The position numbers and the translations under genes were made by a program. 64,000 bases of DNA from Falsiroseomonas sp051859025. Lineage in GTDB: Bacteria > Pseudomonadota > Alphaproteobacteria > Acetobacterales > Acetobacteraceae. The stretch lies in assembly GCF_051859025.1 (NCBI RefSeq), contig NZ_JBHYGL010000003.1:103040-167039 (forward strand), read 5' to 3'. Shown piece after piece: positions 34,523 to 43,305 of this stretch; position 1 is the stretch's first letter, and every line of letters starts with the position of its first letter. The notes below the pieces were generated by a model. It ran no database searches, was not told the origin of the DNA, and saw only the letters and a list, made by a program, of their open reading frames with translations.

Positions 34523-35370
34523 CACGCGGCCCTCCGCATGGGCACGGGCGGTAGGCCCAGGATTCGGCGCGCGGTGGCGGCGTCGGCCACCGGTCGGCAG
34601 GCCTCGGCGGCGAGTTCCACCGTGCGGCGCACCAGCGCGGCGTTGGAGGGCGCGAGGGTGTGGCGATCCATGCGGATGTTGTCCTCGAGACCGGTGCGGA
34701 CATGGCCGCCGCGGGCCAGCGCCCAGCGGGCCACAGTGAACTGGTCGCGCCCGATGCCGGCCGCGGTCCAGGTCGCGCCGGGGATCAGCTTGTGCATAAG
34801 CGACAGCTCGAAATCGAGAATGTCCTCTCGTGTAGGCAGGGCGTGCTTCACGCCGAAGACGAACTGCACATGCGGCGGCGGCAGGATGAGGCCTTCATCC
34901 ACCAGCATCTTCGTATTGGTCAGCATGGCCAGGTCGAAGACCTCGATCTCGGGCTTGATGCCGAGATCGCGCATCGTCGTCGCCAGGTCGCGTACGAAGG
35001 CAGGGGGGTTCTCATAGACGATGGTCGGGAAGTTGACGCTGCCGGTGGCGAGGCTCGCCATGTCGGGGCGGTGCATCAGCGGCGCACCGCGGGCCGCCAG
35101 CTCACGCCCCCGGCCGCCGGTGGAGAACTGCACGATCATGTCGGGGCAGTGGCGCCGGATGCCGTCCTGGAAGGCGGCGAACTTGGCGGGGTCGCTGCTG
35201 CTCGTCTCATCGTCGTTGCGGACATGGACGTGAACGAGGGTCGCACCGGCCTCATAGGCGGCGTGTGTGCTCTCGATCTGCTCGGCGACCGTGACGGGAA
35301 GCGCCGGGTTGTCCTTCTTGCGCGGCACCGATCCGGTGATCGCGACCGCGATGATGACGGGGTCGTTCAT
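34522..35370 (-). CDS. Beta-keto acid cleavage enzyme (BKACE, DUF849/Kce family)
   Basis: The 282-aa TIM-barrel protein has IIAVAITGSVPRKKDNPALP, the metal ligands HVHVRND (two His) and later Glu in KPEIEVFDLAML, and GGHVRTGLEDNIR near the end. BKACE enzymes combine a beta-keto acid with acetyl-CoA to give acetoacetate and a new acyl-CoA. In this operon, 3-oxoadipate from the Cat enzymes is a beta-keto acid, so the products would be succinyl-CoA and acetoacetate (inference). The active-site specificity loop cannot be assigned by eye. Confidence 0.87.
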   Translation of the reverse strand: MNDPVIIAVAITGSVPRKKDNPALPVTVAEQIESTHAAYEAGATLVHVHVRNDDETSSSDPAKFAAFQDGIRRHCPDMIVQFSTGGRGRELAARGAPLMHRPDMASLATGSVNFPTIVYENPPAFVRDLATTMRDLGIKPEIEVFDLAMLTNTKMLVDEGLILPPPHVQFVFGVKHALPTREDILDFELSLMHKLIPGATWTAAGIGRDQFTVARWALARGGHVRTGLEDNIRMDRHTLAPSNAALVRRTVELAAEACRPVADAATARRILGLPPVPMRRAA

Positions 35371-35383
35371 GTCCGCTTCCTCC

Positions 35384-36094
35384 TCAAACGCCCAGGCATC
35401 GGTGCATCAGCTCCTCATCGGCCCGCAGCGCCGCGGGCGCGCCGTCGAAGACGACGCCGCCCTTCACCAGCACGATGCTGCGGTCCACGAGCGAGAGGAT
35501 CGCCGCGACGGTCTTGTCCACCACCACCGTGGCGATGCCCGTCTCGCGGATCGTGGCGATGACGCGCCAGATGTCGTCGCGGATCAGCGGCGCGAGCCCT
35601 TCCGTCGCCTCGTCCAGGATCAGCAGGCGCGGATTGGTCATCAGCGCGCGGCCGATCGAGAGCATCTGCTGCTCGCCGCCCGAAAGCTGGTCGCCACGGT
35701 TGCCGAGCCGTTCCTTCAGGCGCGGGAAGGTGTCCAGCACCCGCTCCTCCGTCCAGTTCCGCTGGCCGTCCACGCCGGGCCGCGCGGCCAGGCGCAGATT
35801 CTCGGGCACGGTCAGGCTGGCGAAGATACCGCGCCCTTCCGGCACCACCGCGATGCCGCGGCGGACGCGCCGGAAGGGCGCCTCGCGCGAGACATCCTGG
35901 CCGTCCATCAGCACCTGCCCACCGCGCAGCGGCACCAGGCCCAGCATGGTTCGCAGCAGCGTGGTCTTGCCCATGCCGTTGCGACCCATCAACCCGATCG
36001 CCTGGCCGGGGGCGACGGCGAAGTCCACGCCGTGCAGCACCATTCCGGTGCCGTAGCCGGCCTGGACACCCTTGGCCTCGATGATCGGCGTCAT
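35384..36094 (-). CDS. livF: ABC transporter ATP-binding protein, LivF type
   Basis: The 236-aa protein has Walker A GRNGMGKTT, Q-loop region RGIAVVPEGRGIFASLTVPE, signature LSGGEQQM and Walker B LLILDEATEGLAP. LivF-type subunits couple ATP hydrolysis to uptake by branched-chain/aromatic acid ABC systems. It overlaps the LivG-type gene by ATGA. It ends the transporter set in the ben-cat operon. Confidence 0.9.
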   Translation of the reverse strand: MTPIIEAKGVQAGYGTGMVLHGVDFAVAPGQAIGLMGRNGMGKTTLLRTMLGLVPLRGGQVLMDGQDVSREAPFRRVRRGIAVVPEGRGIFASLTVPENLRLAARPGVDGQRNWTEERVLDTFPRLKERLGNRGDQLSGGEQQMLSIGRALMTNPRLLILDEATEGLAPLIRDDIWRVIATIRETGIATVVVDKTVAAILSLVDRSIVLVKGGVVFDGAPAALRADEELMHRCLGV

Positions 36095-36840
36095 GCTGCA
36101 TGCCCCAGATAGGCGTCGCGGACGGTGGCGGAGGCGCGGATGGCCGCCGGCGCGCCCTGTTCCAGGACCTGGCCGTCCACCATCACGGTCACGCGGTCCG
36201 CCACCGCGAAGACCACGTCCATGTCGTGTTCGATCAGCATCACGGCGTGGTCCGCCGCGAGCTCCTTCAGCAGCCCCGCGAGCCGCTCGCTCTCCTCAGG
36301 CCCCATGCCGGCCAGCGGCTCATCGAGCAGCAGCACCGTGGGACCGGCCGCGAGCGCCATCGCGATCTCCAGCTGGCGCAGCTGGCCATGGCTGAGCGTG
36401 CCCGCGACGCGCCCGGCCAGCGCACCGAGGCCGACGCGGGTGAGGGCAGCCTCCGCCGCCTCGGTGGGCGCGTGCTCGCTCGTCACGACCTGCAGGTAGC
36501 GCCGCAGCGGCGTGATCCTGGCCTGCGCGGCGAGGCGGACATTCTCCCGCACCGTCATCGGCTTCAGCACGTTGGTCCGCTGGAAGGAACGGCCGACACC
36601 GGCGCGCGCGAAGCGCCAGGATGGCCAGTCGCCGACCTCCGCGCCATGCAGCAGAAGCCGCCCGGCGCTTGGGCGCAACTCGCCGGAGAGCAGGTTGGTC
36701 AGCGTGCTCTTGCCGGCGCCGTTCGGGCCGATCACCGCATGCAGCTCACCGACATGCAGCACGAGGTTCACGGCGTTGACGGCGACCAGGCCGCCGAAGC
36801 GGCGGGTCAGGCCGATGGCCTCCATCGCGGGGGTGATCAT
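36091..36840 (-). CDS. livG: ABC transporter ATP-binding protein, LivG type
   Basis: The 249-aa protein (start ATG 36840 overlapping the LivM-type stop) has GPNGAGKST (Walker A), GVGRSFQRTNVLKPMTVREN, LSHGQLRQLEIAMAL as signature (SHGQ form), LLLDEPLAGMGPEE and MLIEHDMDVVF, characteristic of LivG. It is the partner of the LivF-type ATPase. The open frame reaching 37206 is not used. Confidence 0.9.
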   Translation of the reverse strand: MITPAMEAIGLTRRFGGLVAVNAVNLVLHVGELHAVIGPNGAGKSTLTNLLSGELRPSAGRLLLHGAEVGDWPSWRFARAGVGRSFQRTNVLKPMTVRENVRLAAQARITPLRRYLQVVTSEHAPTEAAEAALTRVGLGALAGRVAGTLSHGQLRQLEIAMALAAGPTVLLLDEPLAGMGPEESERLAGLLKELAADHAVMLIEHDMDVVFAVADRVTVMVDGQVLEQGAPAAIRASATVRDAYLGHAA

Positions 36841-37841
36841 GGCGAGACCTCCTTCGGGCGGGTGGCGGGTTCGGCCTCCGGCATGCCGCGCCGCAGCGAG
36901 GGCAGCCTGATCCCGGCCAGGCCGTGGCGCAGGCCGAGCACGACGGCGAGGATCACCAGGCCCTCGACCAGCCGCTGCCGCTCCGTGATGAGCTGCGCGA
37001 CCTCGCCCAGTCCGACCCAGGCGAAGGCGCCGAGGATCGGGCCGTGCAGCGCGCCGAGACCGCCGAGCAGGATCATCAGCAGTGCCTCCGCGCTGCGGTG
37101 CCAGGCGAGCAGTTCCGGGCTGACGAAGGCCTGCGTCATGCCCCACATGTGCCCCGCGATGCCGGCCAGCGCACCGGCCAGCGTGAAGGCGCCGAGCTGA
37201 AGCCAATAGGTGTCGAAGCCCATGGAGCGCATGCGGTGCTCATTCGCGCGGATGCCGAGCAGCGCCCGCCCGAACATCGTCCGCAACAGCGCGGCGAGCC
37301 CAAGATACATCGCCACCAGCACGCCGAGGTTGACCAGCAGCATCACCGTCGGCCGGTCCTGGCGGGAGACCACCCATTCCAGCCCGAACACCGAGAAGGT
37401 GGGCCGCGCAACGAAGACACCGTCCGCGCCGCCGCCGAGCGGCGTGTCGTGGAAGACGAAGAACAGCATCTGCCCGAAGGCGAGCGTGGTCATCAGGAAG
37501 AAGAAGTTGCGGGTGCGCAGCGCCAGCGCGCCGACGGCGAGCGCCGCCAGCCCCGAGAGCAGCACCGCGGCCGGCAGGGTGATGAAGACGGAGATGCTCG
37601 GGCCATGCGCGCCCATCAGGTGGATGGCGTAGGCACCGACGCCGAAGAAGGCGGCGTGGCCCAGGCTCACCAGCCCGGTGACGCCGACCAGCAGCTGCAG
37701 GCTGAGCGCGAACATCGCGAAGACGACCGCCGTGGAGACCAGCTCCAGGTGGTAGGGCGAGGCGAAGAGGGGGAGCGAGGCCACAGCGAGGGCGGCGCAG
37801 CCCAGCAGGACGGACCCGGTGCGACCGGCGACGGTGAGCAT
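36837..37841 (-). CDS. livM: ABC transporter permease, LivM type
   Basis: The 334-aa membrane protein has about ten hydrophobic segments, with GVTGLVSLGHAAFFGVGAYA and the conserved GRALLGIRANEHRMRSMGFD followed by LGAFTLAGALAGIAGHMWGM, the LivM family signature. It forms the channel with the LivH-type permease. Overlaps of 4 bp with livG and a gap of 4 bp from livH mark one translational unit. Confidence 0.9.
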   Translation of the reverse strand: MLTVAGRTGSVLLGCAALAVASLPLFASPYHLELVSTAVVFAMFALSLQLLVGVTGLVSLGHAAFFGVGAYAIHLMGAHGPSISVFITLPAAVLLSGLAALAVGALALRTRNFFFLMTTLAFGQMLFFVFHDTPLGGGADGVFVARPTFSVFGLEWVVSRQDRPTVMLLVNLGVLVAMYLGLAALLRTMFGRALLGIRANEHRMRSMGFDTYWLQLGAFTLAGALAGIAGHMWGMTQAFVSPELLAWHRSAEALLMILLGGLGALHGPILGAFAWVGLGEVAQLITERQRLVEGLVILAVVLGLRHGLAGIRLPSLRRGMPEAEPATRPKEVSP

Positions 37842-37845
37842 GGCG

Positions 37846-38706
37846 TCAGCTCCTCGCGAAGAGGCCGGTCGGCCGCCAGAGCAGCACGAGGGCCATCAGG
37901 ACATAGACGGCAAGCCCGGACGCGAAGGGCAGATAGGCCTTCGAGAGCGTGTCCACGATGCCGATGAGCAGCGCGCCCCAGAAGGCGCCGGCGATAGAGC
38001 CGACGCCGCCCACCACGACCACGACGAAGCAGATGATCAGGAAGCCGTGGCCCATGTTCGGGTAGACCGAGTGCAGCGGCGCGGCGAGCGCACCCGCCAG
38101 CATCGCGAGCGCGGTGCCCACGGCGAAGACGACCATGTGGATCCGCCGTGCATCGAGGCCGAGCAGGTCCACCATCTCGGGCTTCTCCGCCGCCGCGCGG
38201 ATCGCGGAGCCGATGCGCGTGCGCTCGATCGCCAGGAACATGGCCCCGGCGATGGCGAGGCACGCAGCCAGAACCGCGAGACGGTAGGCGGAGTAGGAGA
38301 AATCCCCCACCATCGGCACGGCGACATCGAGCGCCGCGGGCACCGGCACCGAGTGGAAGTCGTTGCCGATCAGGATCGAGCGGCCTTCCTCGAACAGCAG
38401 GATCAGCGCGAAGGTCAGCAGCACCTGGTCAAGATGCTCGCGGTGATAGAAGCGCCGGAACAGACCGCGCTCGAGCACCGCGCCGAGGGCGAGGCCGCCC
38501 AGCACCGCCGCGGGCAAGGCGAGCCAGAGCGAGCCCGTCCCGCCGGAGACCACGAAGGCGATGTAGGCGCCGACCATGAAGAGGCTTCCATGGGCGAGGT
38601 TGATCACGCCCATGACGCCGAAGATGAGGGTGAGGCCGCTGCTGATCAGGAACAGCAGCAGCCCGTATTGCAGCCCGTTGAGGAGCTGCGCGGCCAGGCC
38701 GGACAT
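37846..38706 (-). CDS. livH: ABC transporter permease, LivH type
   Basis: The 286-aa permease begins MSGLAAQLLNGLQYGLLLFL and contains GLTLIFGVMGVINLAHGSLF, typical of LivH, plus RIGSAIRAAAEKPEMVDLLG and a hydrophobic C-terminal half. It pairs with LivM in the inner membrane. It follows the binding-protein gene by 30 bp. Confidence 0.9.
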   Translation of the reverse strand: MSGLAAQLLNGLQYGLLLFLISSGLTLIFGVMGVINLAHGSLFMVGAYIAFVVSGGTGSLWLALPAAVLGGLALGAVLERGLFRRFYHREHLDQVLLTFALILLFEEGRSILIGNDFHSVPVPAALDVAVPMVGDFSYSAYRLAVLAACLAIAGAMFLAIERTRIGSAIRAAAEKPEMVDLLGLDARRIHMVVFAVGTALAMLAGALAAPLHSVYPNMGHGFLIICFVVVVVGGVGSIAGAFWGALLIGIVDTLSKAYLPFASGLAVYVLMALVLLWRPTGLFARS

Positions 38707-38736
38707 TGTGGTTCTTCCTCCCTTGCGTGCCGCGGC

Positions 38737-39939
38737 TCAGGCCGTCGGCATGCGGCAGCCGGTGCCTGGATCGGCCAGCTGGGCGGCGGCGACACCGACC
38801 ACCAGGTTCTGGCCGCCGCGCGCCTCTCGCAGGTAGATGTCCTGGACCGGGTTGTGCTGCGGCGAGAGGGTGAAGGTGCCGCGCGGGCTGTCGATGCGCG
38901 CACTCCGCATCGCGGCGACCAGCGCGCGCTCCGCGGCGATGTCCCCGCGCGTCGCCTCGAGCCCCGTCGCGAGCAGCTGGCCCGCATCGTAGCCCTGCAC
39001 CGCGTAGACGTCGGCCTCACGACCGGTGCGCTCCCGGAAGGCCCGGCGGAAGCCGATATTGCGCTCGGTCTGGATGCCGTCACCGTAGTGCAGCGCCGTG
39101 CGCACGCCCTCGGCGGCCGCGCCCTGGGCGGTGAGCGTCCCCTCCGTGAGGAAGCCCGAGCCGACGAGGGGGATGCGATCCTTGAGGCCGGCCGAGGCAT
39201 AGTCGCGCACGAACTGCACCGCGCCACCACCGGCGAAGAAGGCACCCACGGCCTCCACGTTCAGGCCGGCGATCTGGGCGAGGATCGGCTGGAAGTTGTT
39301 TTCCGGGAAGGGCAGCGTCAGCTCCCGCACCAGTTCCGCGCCACCCGAGCGCAGGCCCTCGCGGAAGCCCTCCGTCGCCTCCTTGCCCGCCGCATAGTCC
39401 CAGGTCACCCAGGCCGCGCGCCGCACGCCACGGTCGGCGAGCGACTTGCCGATGGCGAAGGCCGGCTGCCAGTTGGTGAAGGAGGTGCGGAAGATCGTCG
39501 GCGCGCAGAGTTCACGCGTCGCCGCGGCGTTGCCGGCGTTCGGGATGATCAGCGGAATGCCACGCTCGCGGGAGGCCTGCACCATCGCCATCACCACGCC
39601 CGAATGCACGGTGCCGACCATCGCGCCGACGCGCTCCCGGCCGACCAGGCGGTTGACGTTCTGCACCGACTTCGCCGGGTCGGATTCATCGTCGAGCCGC
39701 ACGACCTGGATCGTGCGGCCGCCGAGGCGCCCACCCTTCTCCGCCAGGTACATCTCGAAGGCGGCCGCGATATTCTCACCGAGCGAGGCGAATGTGCCGG
39801 AGAAAGGCAGCATCAGCCCGATGCGGAGCGCCGCGCCCTGGGCGAGCGCAGGGCGGGACAGCGCGCCCGCGGCAAGGGTGGTGGCAGCGCCGGCAAGCAG
39901 CGTGCGGCGCGAGACGGTGGATGTCGTGTTCGGGTTCAT
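38737..39939 (-). CDS. livK: ABC transporter substrate-binding protein, LivK type (probable aromatic acid binder)
   Basis: The 400-aa precursor starts at ATG 39939 after AGAGAGGA. Its signal is Tat-type (SRRTLLAGAATTLAAGAL...ALAQ). The mature part has LRIGLMLPFSGTFASLGENI, VGAMVGTVHSGVVMAMVQAS, FRTSFTN and TWDYAAGKE, the periplasmic-binding type 1 fold (Peripla_BP_6). It lies directly after catC in the benzoate operon, so benzoate or a related aromatic acid is the likely ligand. Confidence 0.87.
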   Translation of the reverse strand: MNPNTTSTVSRRTLLAGAATTLAAGALSRPALAQGAALRIGLMLPFSGTFASLGENIAAAFEMYLAEKGGRLGGRTIQVVRLDDESDPAKSVQNVNRLVGRERVGAMVGTVHSGVVMAMVQASRERGIPLIIPNAGNAAATRELCAPTIFRTSFTNWQPAFAIGKSLADRGVRRAAWVTWDYAAGKEATEGFREGLRSGGAELVRELTLPFPENNFQPILAQIAGLNVEAVGAFFAGGGAVQFVRDYASAGLKDRIPLVGSGFLTEGTLTAQGAAAEGVRTALHYGDGIQTERNIGFRRAFRERTGREADVYAVQGYDAGQLLATGLEATRGDIAAERALVAAMRSARIDSPRGTFTLSPQHNPVQDIYLREARGGQNLVVGVAAAQLADPGTGCRMPTA

Positions 39940-39988
39940 GTCCGTGTCCTCTCTGTTCATTGGTTCAGCTGGTTCTTGCTGGGCGTGG

Positions 39989-40270
39989 TCAGTCGGCGAT
40001 CGCCGAGGGGTGGCGCGCCAGCGGCGTCACCTGGATGTCCATGAAGGGGAAGAGCGGCAGCGTGCCGAGGATGGCGTGCAGCTCGTCATGGTCGGCCACG
40101 TCGAAGACGCTGTAGTTCGCGTAGGCGCCGGCGATCCGCCACAAATGGCGCCACTTGCCCTCGCGCTGCAGCGCCTCGGCGCGCGTCTTCTCGGCGGCCT
40201 TCAGCCTGGCGAACTCGGCGGGGTCCATGTCGCGCGGAACATGGACGTCCATGCGGATGTGATAGAGCAT
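39989..40270 (-). CDS. catC: Muconolactone delta-isomerase
   Basis: The 93-aa protein has MLYHIRMDVHVPRDMDPAEF, KAAEKTRAEALQREGKWRHL, YANYSVFDVADHDELHAILG and PLFPFMDIQVTPLARHPS, matching the whole small CatC family (about 96 aa). It converts (+)-muconolactone to 3-oxoadipate enol-lactone in the cytoplasm. It lies 11 bp after catB and 49 bp before the ABC binding protein. The hydrolase for the next step (PcaD/CatD) is not in the window. Confidence 0.95.
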   Translation of the reverse strand: MLYHIRMDVHVPRDMDPAEFARLKAAEKTRAEALQREGKWRHLWRIAGAYANYSVFDVADHDELHAILGTLPLFPFMDIQVTPLARHPSAIAD

Positions 40271-40281
40271 GACTGCCTCCT

Positions 40282-41442
40282 TCAGCCGCGCGCGTAATGG
40301 CGCAGCTTGGCGCGATCGAGCGTCACGCCGATGCCGGGACCGGACGGCAGGTGGACGCGGAAATCCTCGAAGCGCAGCGGCTCCTCGACCAGGTCGTCGG
40401 TCAGGATCTGCGGCCCGAAATGCTCGCAGCCCCAGGCGAGGTCGCGCAGGCCGGCAAAGGCCTGCAGATGCGCCGCGGCGCCGATGGAACTCTCCAGCAG
40501 GCAGCCGCCGTAGAGGCCGATGCCGGCGGCTTCCGCGACCGCCGCGACCTTGTGCAGGTTCAGCAGCCCCGCATGCTTCACCAGCTTCAGCGATACGACA
40601 TCGGCAGCCGCGGCCTGCGCGACGCCCAGCATGTCATGCGTCGAGAAGACGCATTCATCGGCCATCAGCGGCACCGCCGAGCGCGCCCGCACGCGTGCCA
40701 TGCCGGCGACGTTCCAGGCCGGCAGGGGCTGCTCGACCAGCGTCACGCCAAGATCGGCCAGCACGGGCAGGCAGCGATTGGCGGTCGTCTCGTCCCAGGC
40801 CTGGTTGGCATCGACGATGAAGCGCGCACGGCCGGCCAGCGCCGTGGTGAGGCGGCGCATCCGCGCCAGATCCGCTTCGGGCGACAAGGCGCCGATCTTC
40901 ACCTTGAAGGTATCGTGCAGCCGCGCGGCGAGCTTCGCCTCGGCCTCCTCGATCTCCTGCACGGGATCGCCGGAAGCGAGCGTCCAGAGCACCGGCACGC
41001 TGTCCCGCACCAGGCCGCCGAGCAGCAGATGCGCGGGAACGCCGAGCGTCCTGCCGACGGCATCGAACAGCGCCGTGTCGATTGCCGCCTTGGCGGCGTT
41101 GTTGCGCTTCGCGGCGGCGTCGAGCAAGGCGCCCGTCGCCTCGAACCGGTCGGCGCGGTGGCCGATCAATGCGGGCGCCAGATGGGCGTCGATATTGGCC
41201 TTGATCGCCTCGACGCTCTCCTCGCTCCAACGGGGTCCGCCGAGGGTTGCCGCCTCGCCGATGCCCTCGGCGCCGTTCGCCAGCCGGACCTCGACGATGA
41301 CGTAGCTTTGCGCGGTGACCGACAGCGACGAAAGCTTGTGACGGCGCACCGTCGGCACATCGACAATCGTGCTGCGGATGGTGTGGATGCTGAGGTCGCG
41401 CCGCAAATCGGCCGGGATGGTCATCGGGCTGTCGGGCATCAT
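40282..41442 (-). CDS. catB: Muconate cycloisomerase
   Basis: This enolase-superfamily enzyme (386 aa from ATG 41442) has the general base motif FKVKIG (K180, K182), metal ligands D211 (VDANQAW), E237 (VEQPLP) and D262 (ADE), and K286 (SLKLVK). It closes cis,cis-muconate to muconolactone using Mn2+. The MLE-specific TIRSTIVDVPTVRRHKLS start supports this over other enolase members. The open frame to 41508 is not preferred because family proteins begin close to MTIPADL. Confidence 0.93.
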   Translation of the reverse strand: MMPDSPMTIPADLRRDLSIHTIRSTIVDVPTVRRHKLSSLSVTAQSYVIVEVRLANGAEGIGEAATLGGPRWSEESVEAIKANIDAHLAPALIGHRADRFEATGALLDAAAKRNNAAKAAIDTALFDAVGRTLGVPAHLLLGGLVRDSVPVLWTLASGDPVQEIEEAEAKLAARLHDTFKVKIGALSPEADLARMRRLTTALAGRARFIVDANQAWDETTANRCLPVLADLGVTLVEQPLPAWNVAGMARVRARSAVPLMADECVFSTHDMLGVAQAAAADVVSLKLVKHAGLLNLHKVAAVAEAAGIGLYGGCLLESSIGAAAHLQAFAGLRDLAWGCEHFGPQILTDDLVEEPLRFEDFRVHLPSGPGIGVTLDRAKLRHYARG

Positions 41443-41557
41443 GGGCTCCACTCGGGGCGCAGTCGGGGGAGACGGCGCGCAGGCTGCGCGCCGCCAGGTC
41501 TCATCCATCGTGGGAAAGGAAGGGCCCGGCCGTGACGAAGGGCCGGGCCGTGCGCGC

Positions 41558-42487
41558 TCAGCCCGCCGGGGCGTGGGCGCGGTTCACGACGGTGGCGGGC
41601 GCTACGTCGCTTTCGGCATGCAGCACGAAGTCGAAGGTGATCTCGGCGTAGGGCGCGTTCAGGCCCTTGGCCCGCACCTTCTCGGCATCGTCCACGCGGC
41701 GCACCTCGGGGATGAGGCCGTCGCGGGTGGCGAAGGCGAAGTCGTCGTGCAGGTATTCGTCGCCGTCGATGTTGATCTGCGTCGTCAGCTTGCGGTAGCC
41801 GGGCGCCACCACGAAGAAGTGGATATGGGCGGGGCGGTGGCCGTGGCGGCCGAGATGGTTCAGCAGTTCCTGCGTCACGCCGTCCGGCGGGCAGGCATAG
41901 CCGGCGGGCAGGATGGAGCGGAAGCGGTAGCGCCCCTCGGCATCGGTCTCGATCCGGCGGCGCAGGTTGTACTTCGCCTGGCTCGGGTCGAAGAAGGAAT
42001 AGCCGCCGAGCGTGTTCGCGTGCCAGACATCGATGATGGCGCCGGCCACCGGCTTGCCGTCCATGTCACGGACCTGGCCGTCCATGAACAGCACCTCGCC
42101 CTGTTCGGTCCCGTCATCCAGCCGCGCCTCGCCCTTCGACAGCGGCGCGCCTTCGATCCAGAGCGGGCCTTCGATGGTGCGCGGCGTGCCGCCCTCGATG
42201 CCCGCCTTCAGCTCCGCCTGGTCGAGGCGCAGATCGAGGAAGGTCTCGATCCCGAGGCCCGGCACCAGCAGCCCGGTCTCATTCGCCTGGCCGAGCCGCG
42301 TCAGATAGGCCATCGCGGACCAGAATTCGTCGGGCTGCACGTCGAAATCCTCGATCGTGCGGAACAGGTCGGACACCACGCGGTGCACGATGCGCTTCAG
42401 GCGCACGTCGCCGTTGCCGTCGCCAAGGTTGCTGACCTTCATCAGCAGGTCCTTGACTTCCTTGGTCTCCATCAGGCTGTCGGTCAT
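41558..42487 (-). CDS. catA: Catechol 1,2-dioxygenase
   Basis: This 309-aa intradiol dioxygenase has all four non-haem Fe(III) ligands: Y163 (GGYSFFDPSQ), Y197 (LPAGYACPP), H221 and H223 (RPAHIHFF). The N-terminal helical dimerisation domain (residues 1-105, with DVRLKRIVHRVVSDLFRTIE) is characteristic of catechol rather than protocatechuate dioxygenases. It cleaves catechol between the hydroxyls to cis,cis-muconate. It lies between benD and catB in one unit. Confidence 0.95.
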   Translation of the reverse strand: MTDSLMETKEVKDLLMKVSNLGDGNGDVRLKRIVHRVVSDLFRTIEDFDVQPDEFWSAMAYLTRLGQANETGLLVPGLGIETFLDLRLDQAELKAGIEGGTPRTIEGPLWIEGAPLSKGEARLDDGTEQGEVLFMDGQVRDMDGKPVAGAIIDVWHANTLGGYSFFDPSQAKYNLRRRIETDAEGRYRFRSILPAGYACPPDGVTQELLNHLGRHGHRPAHIHFFVVAPGYRKLTTQINIDGDEYLHDDFAFATRDGLIPEVRRVDDAEKVRAKGLNAPYAEITFDFVLHAESDVAPATVVNRAHAPAG

Positions 42488-42525
42488 CGCTGAATCCTCC
42501 GCTTGGGGTTGGTTGGTCGGGTAGG

Positions 42526-43305
42526 TCAGCCGAGGTCCCCGCCCGCGACGGGCAGGGTGACTCCGGTGATGTAGGAGGCCTCGTCCGAGGCCAGGAACAG
42601 GATCGCCGCCGCCTGTTCCTCGATGCTGCCGTAGCGATGCAGCAGGCTGGAGGCCTTGGTCTGGTCCACCACCTGCTGCATCCAGCGGTCCTCATCCGCA
42701 CTGCGCGGCGCGGCGTTCCGCGGCACGCGACGCGGCGGCGCGTCGGTGCCGCCAGGCGCCGTGGCGCAGACGCGGATGCCATGCCCGGCATATTCCATCG
42801 CGAGACTCGCGGTGATCGCATTCACCCCGCCCTTCGCCGCGGAATAGGGCACGCGATTCACGCCGCGCGTCGCGACCGAGGAGACGTTGACGATCACGCC
42901 GCCGCCCGCTTCCAGCATCGCCGGCAGTACCGCGCGGCAGCACCAGAGCGTGGGGAACAACGAGCGGCGGATTTCCGCCTCGATCTGCGATTCCTCGTAT
43001 TCGGCGAAGGGCTTCGCCCAGATCGTGCCGCCGACATTGTTGACCAGGATGTCGATGCGCCCGAAGGCGGCCCGCGCACGCGCCACGGCTTCGGTCGCGC
43101 CGGCGAAGGCTTCGAGGTCCGTGGTGATGGCGATGGCATCGCCGCCCGCCTCCCGCCGCACCTCCTCGACGAGGTCGGATCGGTCCACCATCGCGACGCG
43201 GGCCCCTTCGCGCGCGAGGCGCAGCGCGACCTCGCGGCCGATGCCCTGGGCGGCGCCGGTGACGAGGGCGGCCTTGCCGGCGAAGCGTCCCGTGAAGGTC
43301 CTCAC
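42526..43305 (-). CDS. benD: cis-1,2-dihydroxycyclohexa-3,5-diene-1-carboxylate dehydrogenase
   Basis: The 259-aa SDR starts at GTG 43305, overlapping benC (GTGA). It shows TGAAQGIGREVALRLA, VAMVDRSD (NAD), NNVGGTIWAKPFAEYEESQI typical of BenD, catalytic Ser in VNVSSVA, PYSAAKG and YITGVTLPVAGGDLG. It oxidises the benzoate cis-diol with decarboxylation to catechol. The position after benC is the usual benABCD order. Confidence 0.93.
   Translation of the reverse strand: MRTFTGRFAGKAALVTGAAQGIGREVALRLAREGARVAMVDRSDLVEEVRREAGGDAIAITTDLEAFAGATEAVARARAAFGRIDILVNNVGGTIWAKPFAEYEESQIEAEIRRSLFPTLWCCRAVLPAMLEAGGGVIVNVSSVATRGVNRVPYSAAKGGVNAITASLAMEYAGHGIRVCATAPGGTDAPPRRVPRNAAPRSADEDRWMQQVVDQTKASSLLHRYGSIEEQAAAILFLASDEASYITGVTLPVAGGDLG

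Noticed and set aside
37819..40044. Long plus-strand open frame (741 codons) opposite livH and livK
   Set aside because: It is the antisense of clearly real permease and binding-protein genes; composition is Arg/His/Gln-rich, as expected of a shadow frame in high-GC DNA.
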